Assembly: GCF_017306585.1 (NCBI RefSeq)
Contig: NZ_JAFKIC010000125.1
Location: 1-53,617, forward strand
From: Mesorhizobium sp.
Lineage (GTDB): Bacteria; Pseudomonadota; Alphaproteobacteria; Rhizobiales; Rhizobiaceae
Reading direction: 5' to 3'
Length of the DNA: 53,617 bases
This document shows positions 42,057-51,653 of the stretch, in pieces. Within the stretch, counting starts at the first letter, position 1; each line of letters begins with the position of its first letter. The notes under the pieces are model-generated. The model was not told the origin of the DNA. It made no database searches and worked only from the letters and a program-made list of their open reading frames with translations. Both the position numbers and the translations under genes were made by a program.

Positions 42057-43181
42057 CTACAAAGGTCCCATAGGGCCATCCTGCTGATGTTCTTCATCAT
42101 GATCGCCGTGCCTGCGGAAAGCGTTGCCAGCACGCTCCCTGCCTGAGAGATGGTGACCGGCAAAATACCTGATCTTTATTATCCCAAGAACAAGCAATAT
42201 CCCCATCACTACATACCAGATCGGGTTCGCCGCTGAGACTCCACCAAGGCCGTTGCGAAATATCGAGACGGCTGCGCCCGCGTGCAAGATGACCAGCGCG
42301 GTCGCAGCCAGCGCCGTTGCTACCATCGGAATGATCCGCCTGCGCCCATGAACGGCGACGTGGCCAATCTCATTTGGGCCGATCTTGTTGAGATCGAATC
42401 CGGTGAATTCCTCGGCCTGTATGCTGGCCTCGCTCACGCCTGAGCCGCCGAGCATCGTCTTCATGGCGCTGACCATCTCCGGCAGCCCGGAAATGTAATA
42501 GACCGGAAGCAGCGGATCATCGACGTGCCTTGCAAGCATGAAATGGTCTATACGCCCGGTTTCGCCCGTCCAAGAACGCTGCGAGCCTGCCATTTCGGTC
42601 ATCGTCGCAACCAGCTTGAAAGACGGGTTTCGCGCCGCCAGCTCTTGCAGGTCCGCCAGATAGGCAGCGTCCTCCGGCCGCCGGTTCGAGTAGAACAGCA
42701 ACAGCCTGTGCGGCAGCTCTCGCTCGATTGCGTCCTTGATCATCGAGAAGGCCGGAACGATGCCAATGCCTCCGGCGAGAAAAACTGCCGGCCGCGAGGG
42801 ATCCTCATGCAGCGCAAACGCCCCGTGCGGAACATCCAGCAGCACCTGGATGAGAGCCTTGTCCCCGATTTGTAGGCGGCCCAGAACCCGCTTGAATGCG
42901 GTGTCACGCATTCTCATGACGATAACCAGGTCGGCGTCCTCCGGCGTACTGGCGAGTGAGAAAAACCGGCTGTTGCCCTCGCGGTCCATTTCGGAAGGAT
43001 CGATGAGCGTCATCCGCACATGCTGTCCTGCCTTGAACCGAAAACCGTCCGGTCTCTCGAAGACGAAAGCCCAGCTGTCCTCCGCGATCTGCGTCTTGCC
43101 CCTCAACTCCACTTCAAATGAGGCCGGCTTCATCGAAGCGCCTGAGCGGCCATGCATGCGACGATAGCGATCGTGATCCAT
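42057..43181 (-). CDS. Ferredoxin-reductase-like FAD/NAD protein with C-terminal membrane anchor
   Basis: The product is 374 residues from the ATG at 43181 (ATG 43133 is possible). Residues about 17-240 form an FNR-type module: FAD region SRFFSLAS, GIGIVPAFSMIKDAI for NAD(P), and PVYYISGLPEMVSAM. Two or three membrane segments follow (IIPMVATALAATALVILHAG, IWYVVMGILLVLGIIKI), then a His-rich tail (RRHGDHDEEHQQD). A soluble reductase fused to a membrane tail suggests electron delivery to a membrane acceptor. The TetR gene is divergent. Confidence 0.82.
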   Translation of the reverse strand: MDHDRYRRMHGRSGASMKPASFEVELRGKTQIAEDSWAFVFERPDGFRFKAGQHVRMTLIDPSEMDREGNSRFFSLASTPEDADLVIVMRMRDTAFKRVLGRLQIGDKALIQVLLDVPHGAFALHEDPSRPAVFLAGGIGIVPAFSMIKDAIERELPHRLLLFYSNRRPEDAAYLADLQELAARNPSFKLVATMTEMAGSQRSWTGETGRIDHFMLARHVDDPLLPVYYISGLPEMVSAMKTMLGGSGVSEASIQAEEFTGFDLNKIGPNEIGHVAVHGRRRIIPMVATALAATALVILHAGAAVSIFRNGLGGVSAANPIWYVVMGILLVLGIIKIRYFAGHHLSGRERAGNAFRRHGDHDEEHQQDGPMGPL

Positions 43182-43407
43182 GAGGGGTCTTCCTTTGCGT
43201 CGCGATAACACACCGTGTGTGCCGAGGGCTCGGCGGCCTTCGTCACATCATCCTCGATCGGTCGGTTGTTGTGGACGGGCCCCCACTCACAGTGGTGTTG
43301 CACAATTGGACAAGGTGTACGTTAATGGGCATCCAGTCCAAAATCCTTTTGCCGGACAAATCGATACGAACGTCTAGTACCGGGCAGTCTGTTCGATTTG
43401 AGCGTGA

Positions 43408-44019
43408 ATGGTGATGCATATGACAAAGCCATCGATCGACCGCCGCGTCGCCCGCACCAGGGCCACGCTACACCAAACCCTGATGTCCCTGATCCTGAAA
43501 CAGGGCTACGAAGCGATCACCATCCGGGATATCTGCGACGCGGCCAACGTCGGTAGATCGACCTTCTACGCTCATTATACGAGCAAGGAGGATCTGATGC
43601 GAAGCGGCATCGAGAACTTGCGCCAGGTGCTCCTTGACCGGCAGCGGGACGCTTTGGCAACTCCAGGAGATCGTAGCCATCGAAGCCTGGGGTTCAGCCT
43701 GACATTGTTCGAGCACGCCCGCGACCATATCGACCTTCACCGGGGGCTCGTCGGCGGCGGCACGGTTGCCCTTGGCATCATCCGCCAAATACTGTCCGAT
43801 GTGGTCCGCGATGAAATTGCCGCAACCGGCGACAAGAAATCATCGGACGCCATTCCGCGCGAACTCGTCGTCCAGTATGTCGTTGGCGCCTACATGGCAG
43901 TGTTGACCTGGTGGCTCGACCGCGGCGCGAAGCCGCCGCCCACCGAGGTGGATCGGATGTTTAGGCGCCTGGCGACCGATGGAGTCCTGCCTCACCTTGC
44001 TGAAGGCGGCTCGCCTTAG
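43408..44019 (+). CDS. TetR/AcrR-family repressor
   Basis: The 203-residue product has a TetR helix-turn-helix (YEAITIRDICDAANVGRSTFYAHY). The ligand domain is unassigned. The start could be 43408, 43414 or 43420 (all ATG). The 226-base space shared with the divergent flavin reductase is its probable operator region, but I could not pick a clear dyad there. A decayed relative of this gene, with part of its upstream region, lies at 53099-53339. Confidence 0.88.
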   Translation: MVMHMTKPSIDRRVARTRATLHQTLMSLILKQGYEAITIRDICDAANVGRSTFYAHYTSKEDLMRSGIENLRQVLLDRQRDALATPGDRSHRSLGFSLTLFEHARDHIDLHRGLVGGGTVALGIIRQILSDVVRDEIAATGDKKSSDAIPRELVVQYVVGAYMAVLTWWLDRGAKPPPTEVDRMFRRLATDGVLPHLAEGGSP

Positions 44020-44119
44020 TCGACAAGGTCAGGTGCTGTCGGACAGTCGGCGGAACTGGTGTTTCCCTTGCAGATGCCCTTGCGTCGAGTCTGACGAGAT
44101 TGGCGATAGTCGCTAAAGG

Positions 44120-45004
44120 CTATCCGTGTATCCGATCGTCGGCCCGTACAATCTCGTCGTCAGCGTTTTGTACAAGCGTAGGGATAGTTGTCCCGCCTGT
44201 TGGCGCCCAACCCGACCGTCCTAGCCGGAAGCTTTTGCTCGTCGCTCTGACGAATCTCACCTCGTCGAGGTCCCATGCCCGACACTCCAGATGGATCTCT
44301 GGCCGCTCGATGCGAATGAGATTGAAAGAATTTGCCTCTTGGCGGCGGCGTAAGGAAATCGCTGTGCCAGCTTGGATCAGCAAGGCGGAGTAGCCCTCAA
44401 TATTGTATCGGACCGCACTCGAACCCATGCGGTTCAGATGCAGATGTCCCGACAGGATCACATCGACGCGGCTTTGTGAAAATACTCCCATCGCCATCCT
44501 CGCCCGCCCGACGATACCGTCATCGTCATTCGCACTGGCCCCTTCGAAGGGATGGTGTGTCACCACGATCCGTGTTGTCTCATCCGGCTGATCGGCAAAA
44601 CTTCGTCTCACCCACGTGAGCTGCTCGCTGTTGATACGGCCTCCCTTGATCGTTAACGACCGAGCGGTGTTTATCCCAGCGATGGCCAACTCCGGATCGG
44701 CATAGAACGGGTCGGTATCTGCCGTGATATAGCGTTTGTAACGCGACAGCGGCGTGAGGGCGCGCGCGAACAGGTTGTAGAGCGGGACATCATGGTTGCC
44801 CGGCACGACGAGCTGCGGGCATGGCAACGTGTCGAGAAAAGCACGTGCCTGCGCGAATTCTTCCTTGCGCGCGCGCTGCGTCATGTCTCCCGAGACGACA
44901 ACAATGTCAGGATCGGATGCTCGAACCTCGGCAGCGAGTGCATCGGAAACGATCTGGTCGATCCTGCCAAAATGCAGATCGGAAAGATGGGCAATCGTCT
45001 TCAT
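44120..45004 (-). CDS. Calcineurin-like metallophosphoesterase
   Basis: The product is 294 residues from the ATG at 45004. The metal motifs are in order: HLSDLHFGR, VVSGDMTQRA, VVPGNHDVPL, VVTHHPFEG and LSGHLHLNR. The CpdA-like cytosolic phosphodiesterase family acts on cyclic nucleotides or lipid-type phosphodiesters; the substrate is unknown. It starts 21 bases after the lipid kinase gene and is the last of a seven-gene minus-strand run of phosphate and lipid genes. Confidence 0.9.
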   Translation of the reverse strand: MKTIAHLSDLHFGRIDQIVSDALAAEVRASDPDIVVVSGDMTQRARKEEFAQARAFLDTLPCPQLVVPGNHDVPLYNLFARALTPLSRYKRYITADTDPFYADPELAIAGINTARSLTIKGGRINSEQLTWVRRSFADQPDETTRIVVTHHPFEGASANDDDGIVGRARMAMGVFSQSRVDVILSGHLHLNRMGSSAVRYNIEGYSALLIQAGTAISLRRRQEANSFNLIRIERPEIHLECRAWDLDEVRFVRATSKSFRLGRSGWAPTGGTTIPTLVQNADDEIVRADDRIHG

Positions 45005-45025
45005 CAATCCGATACCTCACCAGCA

Positions 45026-45955
45026 TCATGCGTTTCGAGGGGTGGCCTTCGTCAAGACGGGTGCGAGAACCCGCAGTGCACCAGGCCGTATCCGATAATG
45101 CACAGGAGTTGTCGCCTCGACGGTTTCACCGTCCATCGCAATTCGAATGTGTCGTCGGCGCGCCCTGATCTTAAGATTTTGCACCCGGAATAGTTCCACA
45201 TCGTTGACTGGGTCGATCAAACCGAAGGCGATCTTGAAGGGTAGTAGGGCAAGTCCCCACCAGGACTGTCGCTTCACGACATAGACACACAGTTCCCCGG
45301 AGGTAAGGCTGCTGCGGTGGCCGAGATTGCTCAAATCGTAGAGATTGTTGCCAACGAACACGCAGAGGGTCCGCTGTTCTCGCCCCTTGTCGTCGATTGA
45401 GATTCTGACCCTCTTCCACGATGAAGCCTTGAGCGTGCGGACAAGCGCCGGACCGAGCGCGGCAAGTTTTCCGACTCCCAGCCGCTTCTGCTCGGCGGTC
45501 CGTTCGGCGACGAGAAACGGATAGATGCCGATGGATGAGTTGTTGAGGAAGACCCGGCCGTTCACCTCAGCAACATCGATTTTCTGCACGTGGCCCGCCG
45601 CGATGACGTCCATGGCCGCTTCCAGATCGTTCGGCAAACCGAGATCCCTGGCGAAATGATTGAGGGTGCCTAGCGGCAGGACGCCAAGCACGACATCTGT
45701 TCCCGCGACAACCGACGCTATGGAACCGAGGGTGCCATCGCCGCCGCCGACCACGAGCGTCCGCGACTTCTTGCCACGCGACTTCGAGACTGCGAACTTA
45801 CGCGCCATCTCGGCGATCTCGCGGCCCTTCGCAAGGCGCACCTCGGTCTCGATCCCTCGCGCTTGGAATCCATTGCGAAGGCGGTTTTCCATGTCACCGC
45901 TGTCGGCGCCCTTGATCGAGCCAGCCCCTGCATTGAGGAGAACCAAAACTGTCAT
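45026..45955 (-). CDS. Diacylglycerol-kinase-family lipid kinase
   Basis: The product is 309 residues from the ATG at 45955. The DagK catalytic motif is VVGGGDGTLGSIAS, with LGTLNHFARDLGLP following. This soluble DgkB/YegS-like family phosphorylates diacylglycerol or similar lipids on the cytoplasmic face. The neighbouring DedA/PAP2/LssY and PAP2 proteins would remove lipid phosphates, so the run could cycle phosphatidate or polyprenyl phosphates. Confidence 0.92.
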   Translation of the reverse strand: MTVLVLLNAGAGSIKGADSGDMENRLRNGFQARGIETEVRLAKGREIAEMARKFAVSKSRGKKSRTLVVGGGDGTLGSIASVVAGTDVVLGVLPLGTLNHFARDLGLPNDLEAAMDVIAAGHVQKIDVAEVNGRVFLNNSSIGIYPFLVAERTAEQKRLGVGKLAALGPALVRTLKASSWKRVRISIDDKGREQRTLCVFVGNNLYDLSNLGHRSSLTSGELCVYVVKRQSWWGLALLPFKIAFGLIDPVNDVELFRVQNLKIRARRRHIRIAMDGETVEATTPVHYRIRPGALRVLAPVLTKATPRNA

Positions 45956-46048
45956 ATGTGTGCCACTTGCTAAGGAGTGAAACTGGTATCTTCTGCCCGT
46001 CTCATGCACCTGATAATTGCGAGGCGTCACCTCCAGGAGTCCTCTGGG

Positions 46049-48124
46049 TTATCGGCTGGCAGACCCTTCCGGCAAAGCTCCCATTCCTGGATTGGCGGGA
46101 ATACTTCCTTCACGGGCCAGCAGGACCTGACCATCCCAAACGGGGGTTGACCTATGATCGGCCCGGGTCACCAAGCGGCCGGCGCCGAGAGACGCAGCAA
46201 GAAGGTCGCGGGGCCCGTTCGCGTCGGGCTGCGCCTGTGCCAGCGTGAAGAGCGGGAAGCGATTGCCCAGCCTCTCGTCGACAACGGACCCGATCCAGAG
46301 TTCCGTCAGATGGCCGTTCCGCAGGTCAATGTCGGTTGCCCACATGCGAAGCACGAAGCGCGAACTGGTCCCGTCCGACTCGGCGCGCGGATGGACCAGC
46401 GTGAGACTCGGCAAGCGCCCGCGCTCGATATAGGGCGACGTTGGAAGGTCTATCGGACCGGGGTGCGGCGTGAACCAAACGAGAGCGCCGGCCAACGTCC
46501 ACGGAGCTGGCGAGCGCCAGCCTTTTTGCGCCAAATCTGCTTCGAGGCGTTCCAGGCCGCCTGCCCATTGGAATGTCAACGGTTCCTCGGCCTCGCCCGC
46601 GAGATCGATCCGCTGCACAGGCGATTGCTGCCAATCGCGCGCCCACCAAGCCGCCGCGAGGATCGACGGTGCCTCGTATTGGACTGCGTAGCGCTCCATG
46701 TCCGCAGCGTGACGGCGATAGACATTGGCACCGCCTGCGACGACCAGGCCTGCGCACGCCACGATCAGGAGACCTCCGGCGCCCTTTTCGGTCGGTTGAT
46801 GATGCAAGTAGGCAATGCAGAGCAGGGCCAGCCATGCCGTAGCGAACGCCAGTCCGCCCGCCACGTCGGAAAACCAATGGGCACCGAGATAGAGCCGGGA
46901 GAAGGCGATCAGGGCCACCAAGACGGCCGCCGCAAGCGCAACCGGGAGACCCCAAGCTGGCCGAACGCGCCGTGCGATCAGGAAAGCCAGAAAACCGTAC
47001 AGCACGGCGTTTTCTGTACTGTGGCCGCTTGGAAAGGAAAAATCGCTCCAACCGGAATAGAGGTTCTCGGTGGGACGGGCGCGATGGAGGGCCACCTTGA
47101 TGCCCGTGTTGATGGCTGAGGCGCCGCCGATGGCTGCCACCCAGTAAGCGGCGGTGCGCCAGGCGCGCTTCCAGGCCAGCCAAAGGAACACGAGGACGGC
47201 AATCGCAATCACGACAGCCGTGTCACCAAGTTCCGTGAAGCTGACCATCAAGGAATCGCCCAACGGCGTTCGGAGATCCTGAAGGATTTGATAGACTGCG
47301 GCATCGGTGCGCACCAGCGGATCGCCGCTGACGACATCCTCGAGGATGCCGAAGAAGGTCCAGGCGGCGGTGACGAGCAGCAGTGCCAGCGCCGCGAGTA
47401 TTTTCGTTTCCTTCTGGGCCGGATCGAGCAAGGAGCGGATTTGACGGCTCGTCCAGGTATCGCGAGCATCTGCCCAGCGTCTAAGGCGCTCCAGATAGAC
47501 CAGAAGGATGGGAATGCCCCTGCGTACCATGTGACGCACAACCCAAACGATGACCCACAGGATAATAATCAGCGCGACAAGGAGCACCGCGAGCCGACCC
47601 GCGGCAGCGCCGGCAAAGCTGAAATACGCGCCGACGAACACGCCAGGCAAGATGTGCGAAGGCGCCCAGACGAATGCCGAGAGGATGTTGGCGTAGTAGA
47701 ACCGACGGGCCGGCATTCGCAACATGCCTGCCAAGAGCGGGATGAAAGCGCGGACGCCCGGCGTGAAGCGCGCCATAAAGACGCTCTTGCCGCCGTGCCG
47801 TTCGAAGAATGCCTCGCTGCGCGCGATGAGTTCGCGATAACGGTTCAACGGCCACCGCAGGAGGATTTCACGGTGGTAGCGATGGCCAAGCCAGAAGGAC
47901 AGCCCGTCGCCGACGATCGCGCCCAGAAAGGCTGCGATCAACATCGGCCAGAGCATTAGCACGCCGCTCGGGACAAGAGCCGCAAGGCCGACGATGATGG
48001 CCGTTCCAGGAACGATGGCGCCGATGACCGGAACGGACTCCGACAGAGCCAGAAGAAAGATCGCCGCATACGCCAGATGCGGGTGCGAAGCGATGTAGTC
48101 CGTGAGCGCCAAGAAAAAAGACAT
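46049..48124 (-). CDS. DedA - PAP2 - LssY_C three-domain membrane phosphatase
   Basis: The product is 691 residues from the ATG at 48124, with GAGGGACG upstream. Residues about 1-200 are a DedA domain (GAIVPGTAIIVGLAAL, FMARFTPGVRAFIPLLAGM). About 300-460 is a PAP2 phosphatase (LHRARPTENLY, FSFPSGHSTENAV, SRLYLGAHWFSDVAGG). The last 200 residues are an LssY C-terminal domain (FVLRMWATDIDLRNGHL). All three phosphatase motifs are intact. It should dephosphorylate a lipid phosphate at the membrane, possibly undecaprenyl diphosphate. The fusion is known in other bacteria. Confidence 0.92.
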   Translation of the reverse strand: MSFFLALTDYIASHPHLAYAAIFLLALSESVPVIGAIVPGTAIIVGLAALVPSGVLMLWPMLIAAFLGAIVGDGLSFWLGHRYHREILLRWPLNRYRELIARSEAFFERHGGKSVFMARFTPGVRAFIPLLAGMLRMPARRFYYANILSAFVWAPSHILPGVFVGAYFSFAGAAAGRLAVLLVALIIILWVIVWVVRHMVRRGIPILLVYLERLRRWADARDTWTSRQIRSLLDPAQKETKILAALALLLVTAAWTFFGILEDVVSGDPLVRTDAAVYQILQDLRTPLGDSLMVSFTELGDTAVVIAIAVLVFLWLAWKRAWRTAAYWVAAIGGASAINTGIKVALHRARPTENLYSGWSDFSFPSGHSTENAVLYGFLAFLIARRVRPAWGLPVALAAAVLVALIAFSRLYLGAHWFSDVAGGLAFATAWLALLCIAYLHHQPTEKGAGGLLIVACAGLVVAGGANVYRRHAADMERYAVQYEAPSILAAAWWARDWQQSPVQRIDLAGEAEEPLTFQWAGGLERLEADLAQKGWRSPAPWTLAGALVWFTPHPGPIDLPTSPYIERGRLPSLTLVHPRAESDGTSSRFVLRMWATDIDLRNGHLTELWIGSVVDERLGNRFPLFTLAQAQPDANGPRDLLAASLGAGRLVTRADHRSTPVWDGQVLLAREGSIPANPGMGALPEGSASR

Positions 48125-48188
48125 TATCGTCCCTCGTTTTGGCCGATGATCCGCAACACCCGGCGGAGGCTTTTTACGTGGGAGGGGC

Positions 48189-48851
48189 TCATTGGGAATT
48201 CGCTCCTCTGACCAGGCCCGGCGGGTTTGCGAAATCTTCGCGAATGAGTTGCTCGGAGCCCGGAATGAATTTCCCGTCATGGCCGTAGCGAAGCGCCACG
48301 ACGGCGTCGAAGACGTTGTCGGGCCAGTACCCATCCGGCAGGACTGCGTGCGGGTCGCCACCCAGCGCCTCTATGATCTGCGGCAACGTGCCGTGATGCC
48401 AGGCAATGAGCACAGACTTTCGGTGGTTTTCGGTCATCAGTGCGTGAACGAGGCCCGCGATGTTCTTGTTGTCGAATCTCAAGTCCAGCGGAATCCCGAG
48501 TGCCCGGCTTAACGGCTCCAAGGTCAGGCGTTCGCGCGCGCTATTTTTGGAATCTGCGGTCGCTATCAGCGTATCAGGGCGAAACACGGCGCCGTTCAGT
48601 GTCAGATGCTGAAAATATCCGACATACGCCTGCGCGCGTGCCTCCCCCGCGGGAGACAGCCCTGTCCCGCTATCGGGCTTTTCGGCATGACGTATGATCA
48701 GCACCGTCGCATCCGCGAGGCCCGCCGTTTTAGCTTCGAGAGCAGCGCTGGTGGAAACCGGGATCACGAGCGACAGGACAAGCACGACGTAGGCAACGGC
48801 ACGCAAGCGGGTGCAATTGAGCCGGTTCGGTGAAAAGGATTCGTGCGCCAT
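48189..48851 (-). CDS. Exported histidine phosphatase-like protein
   Basis: The product is 220 residues from the ATG at 48851, with GAGGGC upstream. A signal anchor (AVAYVVLVLSLVIPVSTSAA) is followed by the histidine phosphatase signature ATVLIIRHAEKPDSGTG and the second His region VLIAWHHGTLPQII. Some members of this branch are inactive, but both key His regions are present. The phosphatase is likely periplasmic. It sits between the two PAP2-type genes and shares their direction. Confidence 0.8.
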   Translation of the reverse strand: MAHESFSPNRLNCTRLRAVAYVVLVLSLVIPVSTSAALEAKTAGLADATVLIIRHAEKPDSGTGLSPAGEARAQAYVGYFQHLTLNGAVFRPDTLIATADSKNSARERLTLEPLSRALGIPLDLRFDNKNIAGLVHALMTENHRKSVLIAWHHGTLPQIIEALGGDPHAVLPDGYWPDNVFDAVVALRYGHDGKFIPGSEQLIREDFANPPGLVRGANSQ

Positions 48852-48918
48852 TTTTGAGCCCTCTCGATTTTCGAGCTGCGGCACCTGCCCCGACATCAAG
48901 GATTTCGTCGACGCTCAT

Positions 48919-49470
48919 TTAGAGAAGTCCGGTCACCCATCGATCGATCCGGGTGCCCTCCCGATAAGCTATCCGGACCAGCCCGGCGGCGATAAGCGCG
49001 GTCGCGATCCCGCCCAGGATGTCCCCGACATAGTGGGTGCCGACATAGACACGGGAAATCACAAGGAGCAGGGCGGCAGCGAAGAACCACAGCGCCTTGC
49101 GGACACGGGCGTTGAACACATAGCTGAAGACAATGGCAAAGCTGGCGGTGGCGTGGTCCGATGGAAACGACGGATCGGCGCTGCGCGCTATCAGGAGGTG
49201 TGAAACACCTGCGTCATAAGGGCGTACGCGATGGACTAGGAGCAGAACGATCTGGTTGAGAGTCAGTCCAAGCAGGAACGACAGGCCGCAGGCGACCGCA
49301 ACGTGCCTCTCGGTACGACCGCCGCCACCCCACCACCAGGACGCCACCACGGCCAAGATCAACAGGGGCACGCCTGCCTGCGTGACGGCGACCATGAACA
49401 CATCGATCAGGTTGTTGTGCCCTGAAAGGTTGTTGATCCAGCCCGTAACCTGCGCATCCAGTTTTTCCAT
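48919..49470 (-). CDS. PAP2-family phosphatase (BcrC-like)
   Basis: The 183-residue product has five or six membrane segments and PAP2 motifs: HRVRPYDAGV, PSFPSDHATASFAI and SRVYVGTHYVGDILGG. The size matches BcrC/YbjG-type undecaprenyl-diphosphate phosphatases, which recycle the wall lipid carrier on the outer face. It follows the MFS gene by 46 bases. Confidence 0.9.
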   Translation of the reverse strand: MEKLDAQVTGWINNLSGHNNLIDVFMVAVTQAGVPLLILAVVASWWWGGGGRTERHVAVACGLSFLLGLTLNQIVLLLVHRVRPYDAGVSHLLIARSADPSFPSDHATASFAIVFSYVFNARVRKALWFFAAALLLVISRVYVGTHYVGDILGGIATALIAAGLVRIAYREGTRIDRWVTGLL

Positions 49471-49516
49471 TCCATCACCATTCCATTTCGAAAAGAAATC
49501 GCGAGACGGCCTGCTG

Positions 49517-50734
49517 TCATGACGCCTTCCGCTTACCCAACCTCGCTCGGACAGGGAGCAGGCCCGCCAAGGTCAGCAAAGTGAAGACAGCGCCAGCGAG
49601 GAAAGTGCCTTGCGGCCCTGTCATGTCCCAAAGCGCGCCAGCGACGACACTGGCGACGAGCAGTGCCAACCCGGTGACGAGGTTGAACACGCCAAAGGCG
49701 GTTCCGCGCAATTCCACCGGAGCCGCGTCGGCGATCAACGTCGCCAGCAATCCTTGGGTGAAGCCCATGTGCAGCCCCCAGAGGACCACTCCGATCACAA
49801 GTCCGATTGTCCCCGGCGCAAAAGCGAGCACCAGATCGGCTGCGACGAGCAAAAACAGGCCAACGATCAGGATTGTCAGGCGGTTCACGCGATCGGACAG
49901 CACGCCGATAGGATAGGCCGACAGAGAATAGGCGAGGCTCATGATCACCAGGACAATAGGGGCTAGCACCAGGGGCAGGCCGATCGATTGCGCGCGCAAA
50001 ATGAGGAAGGCTTCGCTGAAGCGGGCAAGCGTGAACACTGCCGCGATCGCCACAACCCACCAATAGGTCGCCCCCAGACGGCGTAGTTCGTCGCGATGCA
50101 GCGGCATACGGACACGGCGCTGCTCCTTCGGGCGCTCCGGTTCTTTCACGGCGACGAGGATCAGACCAAAGGACAGGAATGCCGGAATAACGGCAATCCA
50201 GAACACCGCCTGAAAATGATTGGCCGTGAGCCACATCAGGCCGATGGCGAGGAGCGGACCGATGAAAGCGCCGACGGTGTCAAGCGACTGGCGCAGGCCA
50301 AAACTTGCGCCGCGCAGATGCGGCGGGGCGATGTCGGCGACAAGCGCATCGCGTGGCGCGCCGCGAATGCCCTTGCCGACACGATCGATGAAACGCGCTG
50401 CGATGAGCCATTCGATCGAATGCGCCAATGGGAAAATGGGCCTTGTGAGGGCCGCCAGGCCATAACCGAACGCGGCGAGGAATTTGCGCTTGCCGAGCCA
50501 GTCGCTGATAGCGCCGGAGAAGACCTTGGTGATCGAGGCGGTTGCTTCGGCAATGCCCTCGATGATTCCGACGGTCAGAGCCGAGGTTCCGAGCACCGTC
50601 ACCATGTAGATGGGCAACAGCGCGTGGATCATCTCCGACGAGATGTCCATCAGCATCGAGACGAAGCCGAGGACCCAAATGCCGGTGGGAATCCCTTGCC
50701 GGGCTCCGGAGCGATCCACTGTCTCGGCTGTCAT
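49517..50734 (-). CDS. MFS transporter
   Basis: The 405-residue product has twelve membrane segments. MFS loop motifs are visible: SDWLGKRKFLAAFGY between TM2 and TM3, DRVGKGIRGAPRDALVAD and SDRVNRLTILIVG. The subgroup with RVGKGIRGAPRDALVADI is often annotated only as MFS and frequently lies beside ChrB-domain proteins. A substrate cannot be named; chromate-linked or drug efflux is a guess. It starts 28 bases after the ChrB-domain gene. Confidence 0.88.
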   Translation of the reverse strand: MTAETVDRSGARQGIPTGIWVLGFVSMLMDISSEMIHALLPIYMVTVLGTSALTVGIIEGIAEATASITKVFSGAISDWLGKRKFLAAFGYGLAALTRPIFPLAHSIEWLIAARFIDRVGKGIRGAPRDALVADIAPPHLRGASFGLRQSLDTVGAFIGPLLAIGLMWLTANHFQAVFWIAVIPAFLSFGLILVAVKEPERPKEQRRVRMPLHRDELRRLGATYWWVVAIAAVFTLARFSEAFLILRAQSIGLPLVLAPIVLVIMSLAYSLSAYPIGVLSDRVNRLTILIVGLFLLVAADLVLAFAPGTIGLVIGVVLWGLHMGFTQGLLATLIADAAPVELRGTAFGVFNLVTGLALLVASVVAGALWDMTGPQGTFLAGAVFTLLTLAGLLPVRARLGKRKAS

Positions 50735-50762
50735 CGCCCCACCGTCATGCTAGCCGCTCACC

Positions 50763-51305
50763 TCACCGATTTTCATCATGAGCGTCGAAGACCCGCTGAG
50801 CGTAGCTGTCGAGCAAAGCCTCGCAGGCTCGCAGCCGTTCGGCTGCTTCATCCGCAAGTGTCGCACCGTAGAAATCGAGTTTTTTGATCTTCTCCAGCCA
50901 GCCTTGGAGCTTCTTCAGATCGGTGTCTTCCTCTTCGAGTTCGGCATAGGTGAACTTGTCGATAGAGATCTCCTTGGCGATCTCGACCTCGAAACCAGCG
51001 CACCGACCGAGAAACTCGCGGTACTGGTCGTCGCGATCCGCCTTGAAGCGGGCGACCACCTTGTCCTCTTGAGCGCGATCAAGGGCGACCGTTTCCAGGA
51101 TGACGGATTCGCCGCCCATCTTGGAAACGTCGTTCTCCAGCATTTTCAGCCGGCGCACGTGATCGTCGGTCTTCGGCAAAAGGCAGACGCCGTTCTGCAG
51201 GTAGATCGCGCCCATCCCCTTCAGCCGCCGCCACAGCGCAACGCGCTTCGTCGCGGGCTCCGGAGGTACCTTGTACGTCAGAAGAAGCCATGTCGGGACA
51301 ACCAT
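50763..51305 (-). CDS. ChrB N-terminal domain protein
   Basis: The 180-residue product begins VPTWLLLTYKVPPEPATKR and continues with LWRRLKGMGAIYLQNGVCLLP, the ChrB N-terminal domain. Full ChrB is a chromate-sensing regulator with a longer C-terminal part that is missing here; N-terminal-only proteins form their own group. The rest is helical and charged (LEEEDTDLKKLQGWLEKI). It heads the seven-gene run, so it may regulate or serve the MFS transporter next to it. Confidence 0.85.
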   Translation of the reverse strand: MVVPTWLLLTYKVPPEPATKRVALWRRLKGMGAIYLQNGVCLLPKTDDHVRRLKMLENDVSKMGGESVILETVALDRAQEDKVVARFKADRDDQYREFLGRCAGFEVEIAKEISIDKFTYAELEEEDTDLKKLQGWLEKIKKLDFYGATLADEAAERLRACEALLDSYAQRVFDAHDENR

Positions 51306-51653
51306 GGCTTCAGCCTAATGCAACGACCGTAACAATTCAACGGAAACCGATAGCATTCGCGCTACTTTTTTCGGCTGGTTCCCCCAGCAGTCTGACGATC
51401 GGAGCCAGATTGTCCGGCAAGACGAAAGCACTGCCAAATCTGAGATGATCGCGCGAATGTTGCTCAATGCGGTTGTTGAGATAGGAGGCTCGGGCGGATC
51501 CCGATCGGCTTCAGCAGCCTTCCGATCGATCCCGTTTGCTGTATCGCATAGCAAGGGACCTCGCGCTTTTGCCTGTGGGGCAAGCTATCCCAATCCCGTA
51601 AGCACTGATATGTTCAATTAAATCAGTGGCGTGGACGCGCAGAGGGAGGCCCC
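51306..51653. other. Non-coding gap between ChrB gene and sensor kinase
   Basis: The 348 bases hold the divergent promoters of the ChrB-led operon and the sensor kinase gene. A stop-free plus-strand frame (about 51316-51621) reads plausibly in its first half (TFFGWFPQQSDDRSQIV, EMIARMLLNAVVEI) but has no usable start and no family I recognise. GGAGG precedes the kinase ATG. Confidence 0.4.

Noticed and set aside
43182-43407. TTGGAC...GTCCAA as a TetR operator
   Set aside because: The half-sites are separated by about 24 bases with no internal symmetry, unlike typical TetR dyads.
46154-47119. 321-residue plus-strand open frame
   Set aside because: Antisense to the PAP2/LssY part of an intact gene.
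51315-51554. 79-residue minus-strand frame upstream of the ChrB gene
   Set aside because: No start signal or family resemblance; the region more likely holds promoters.
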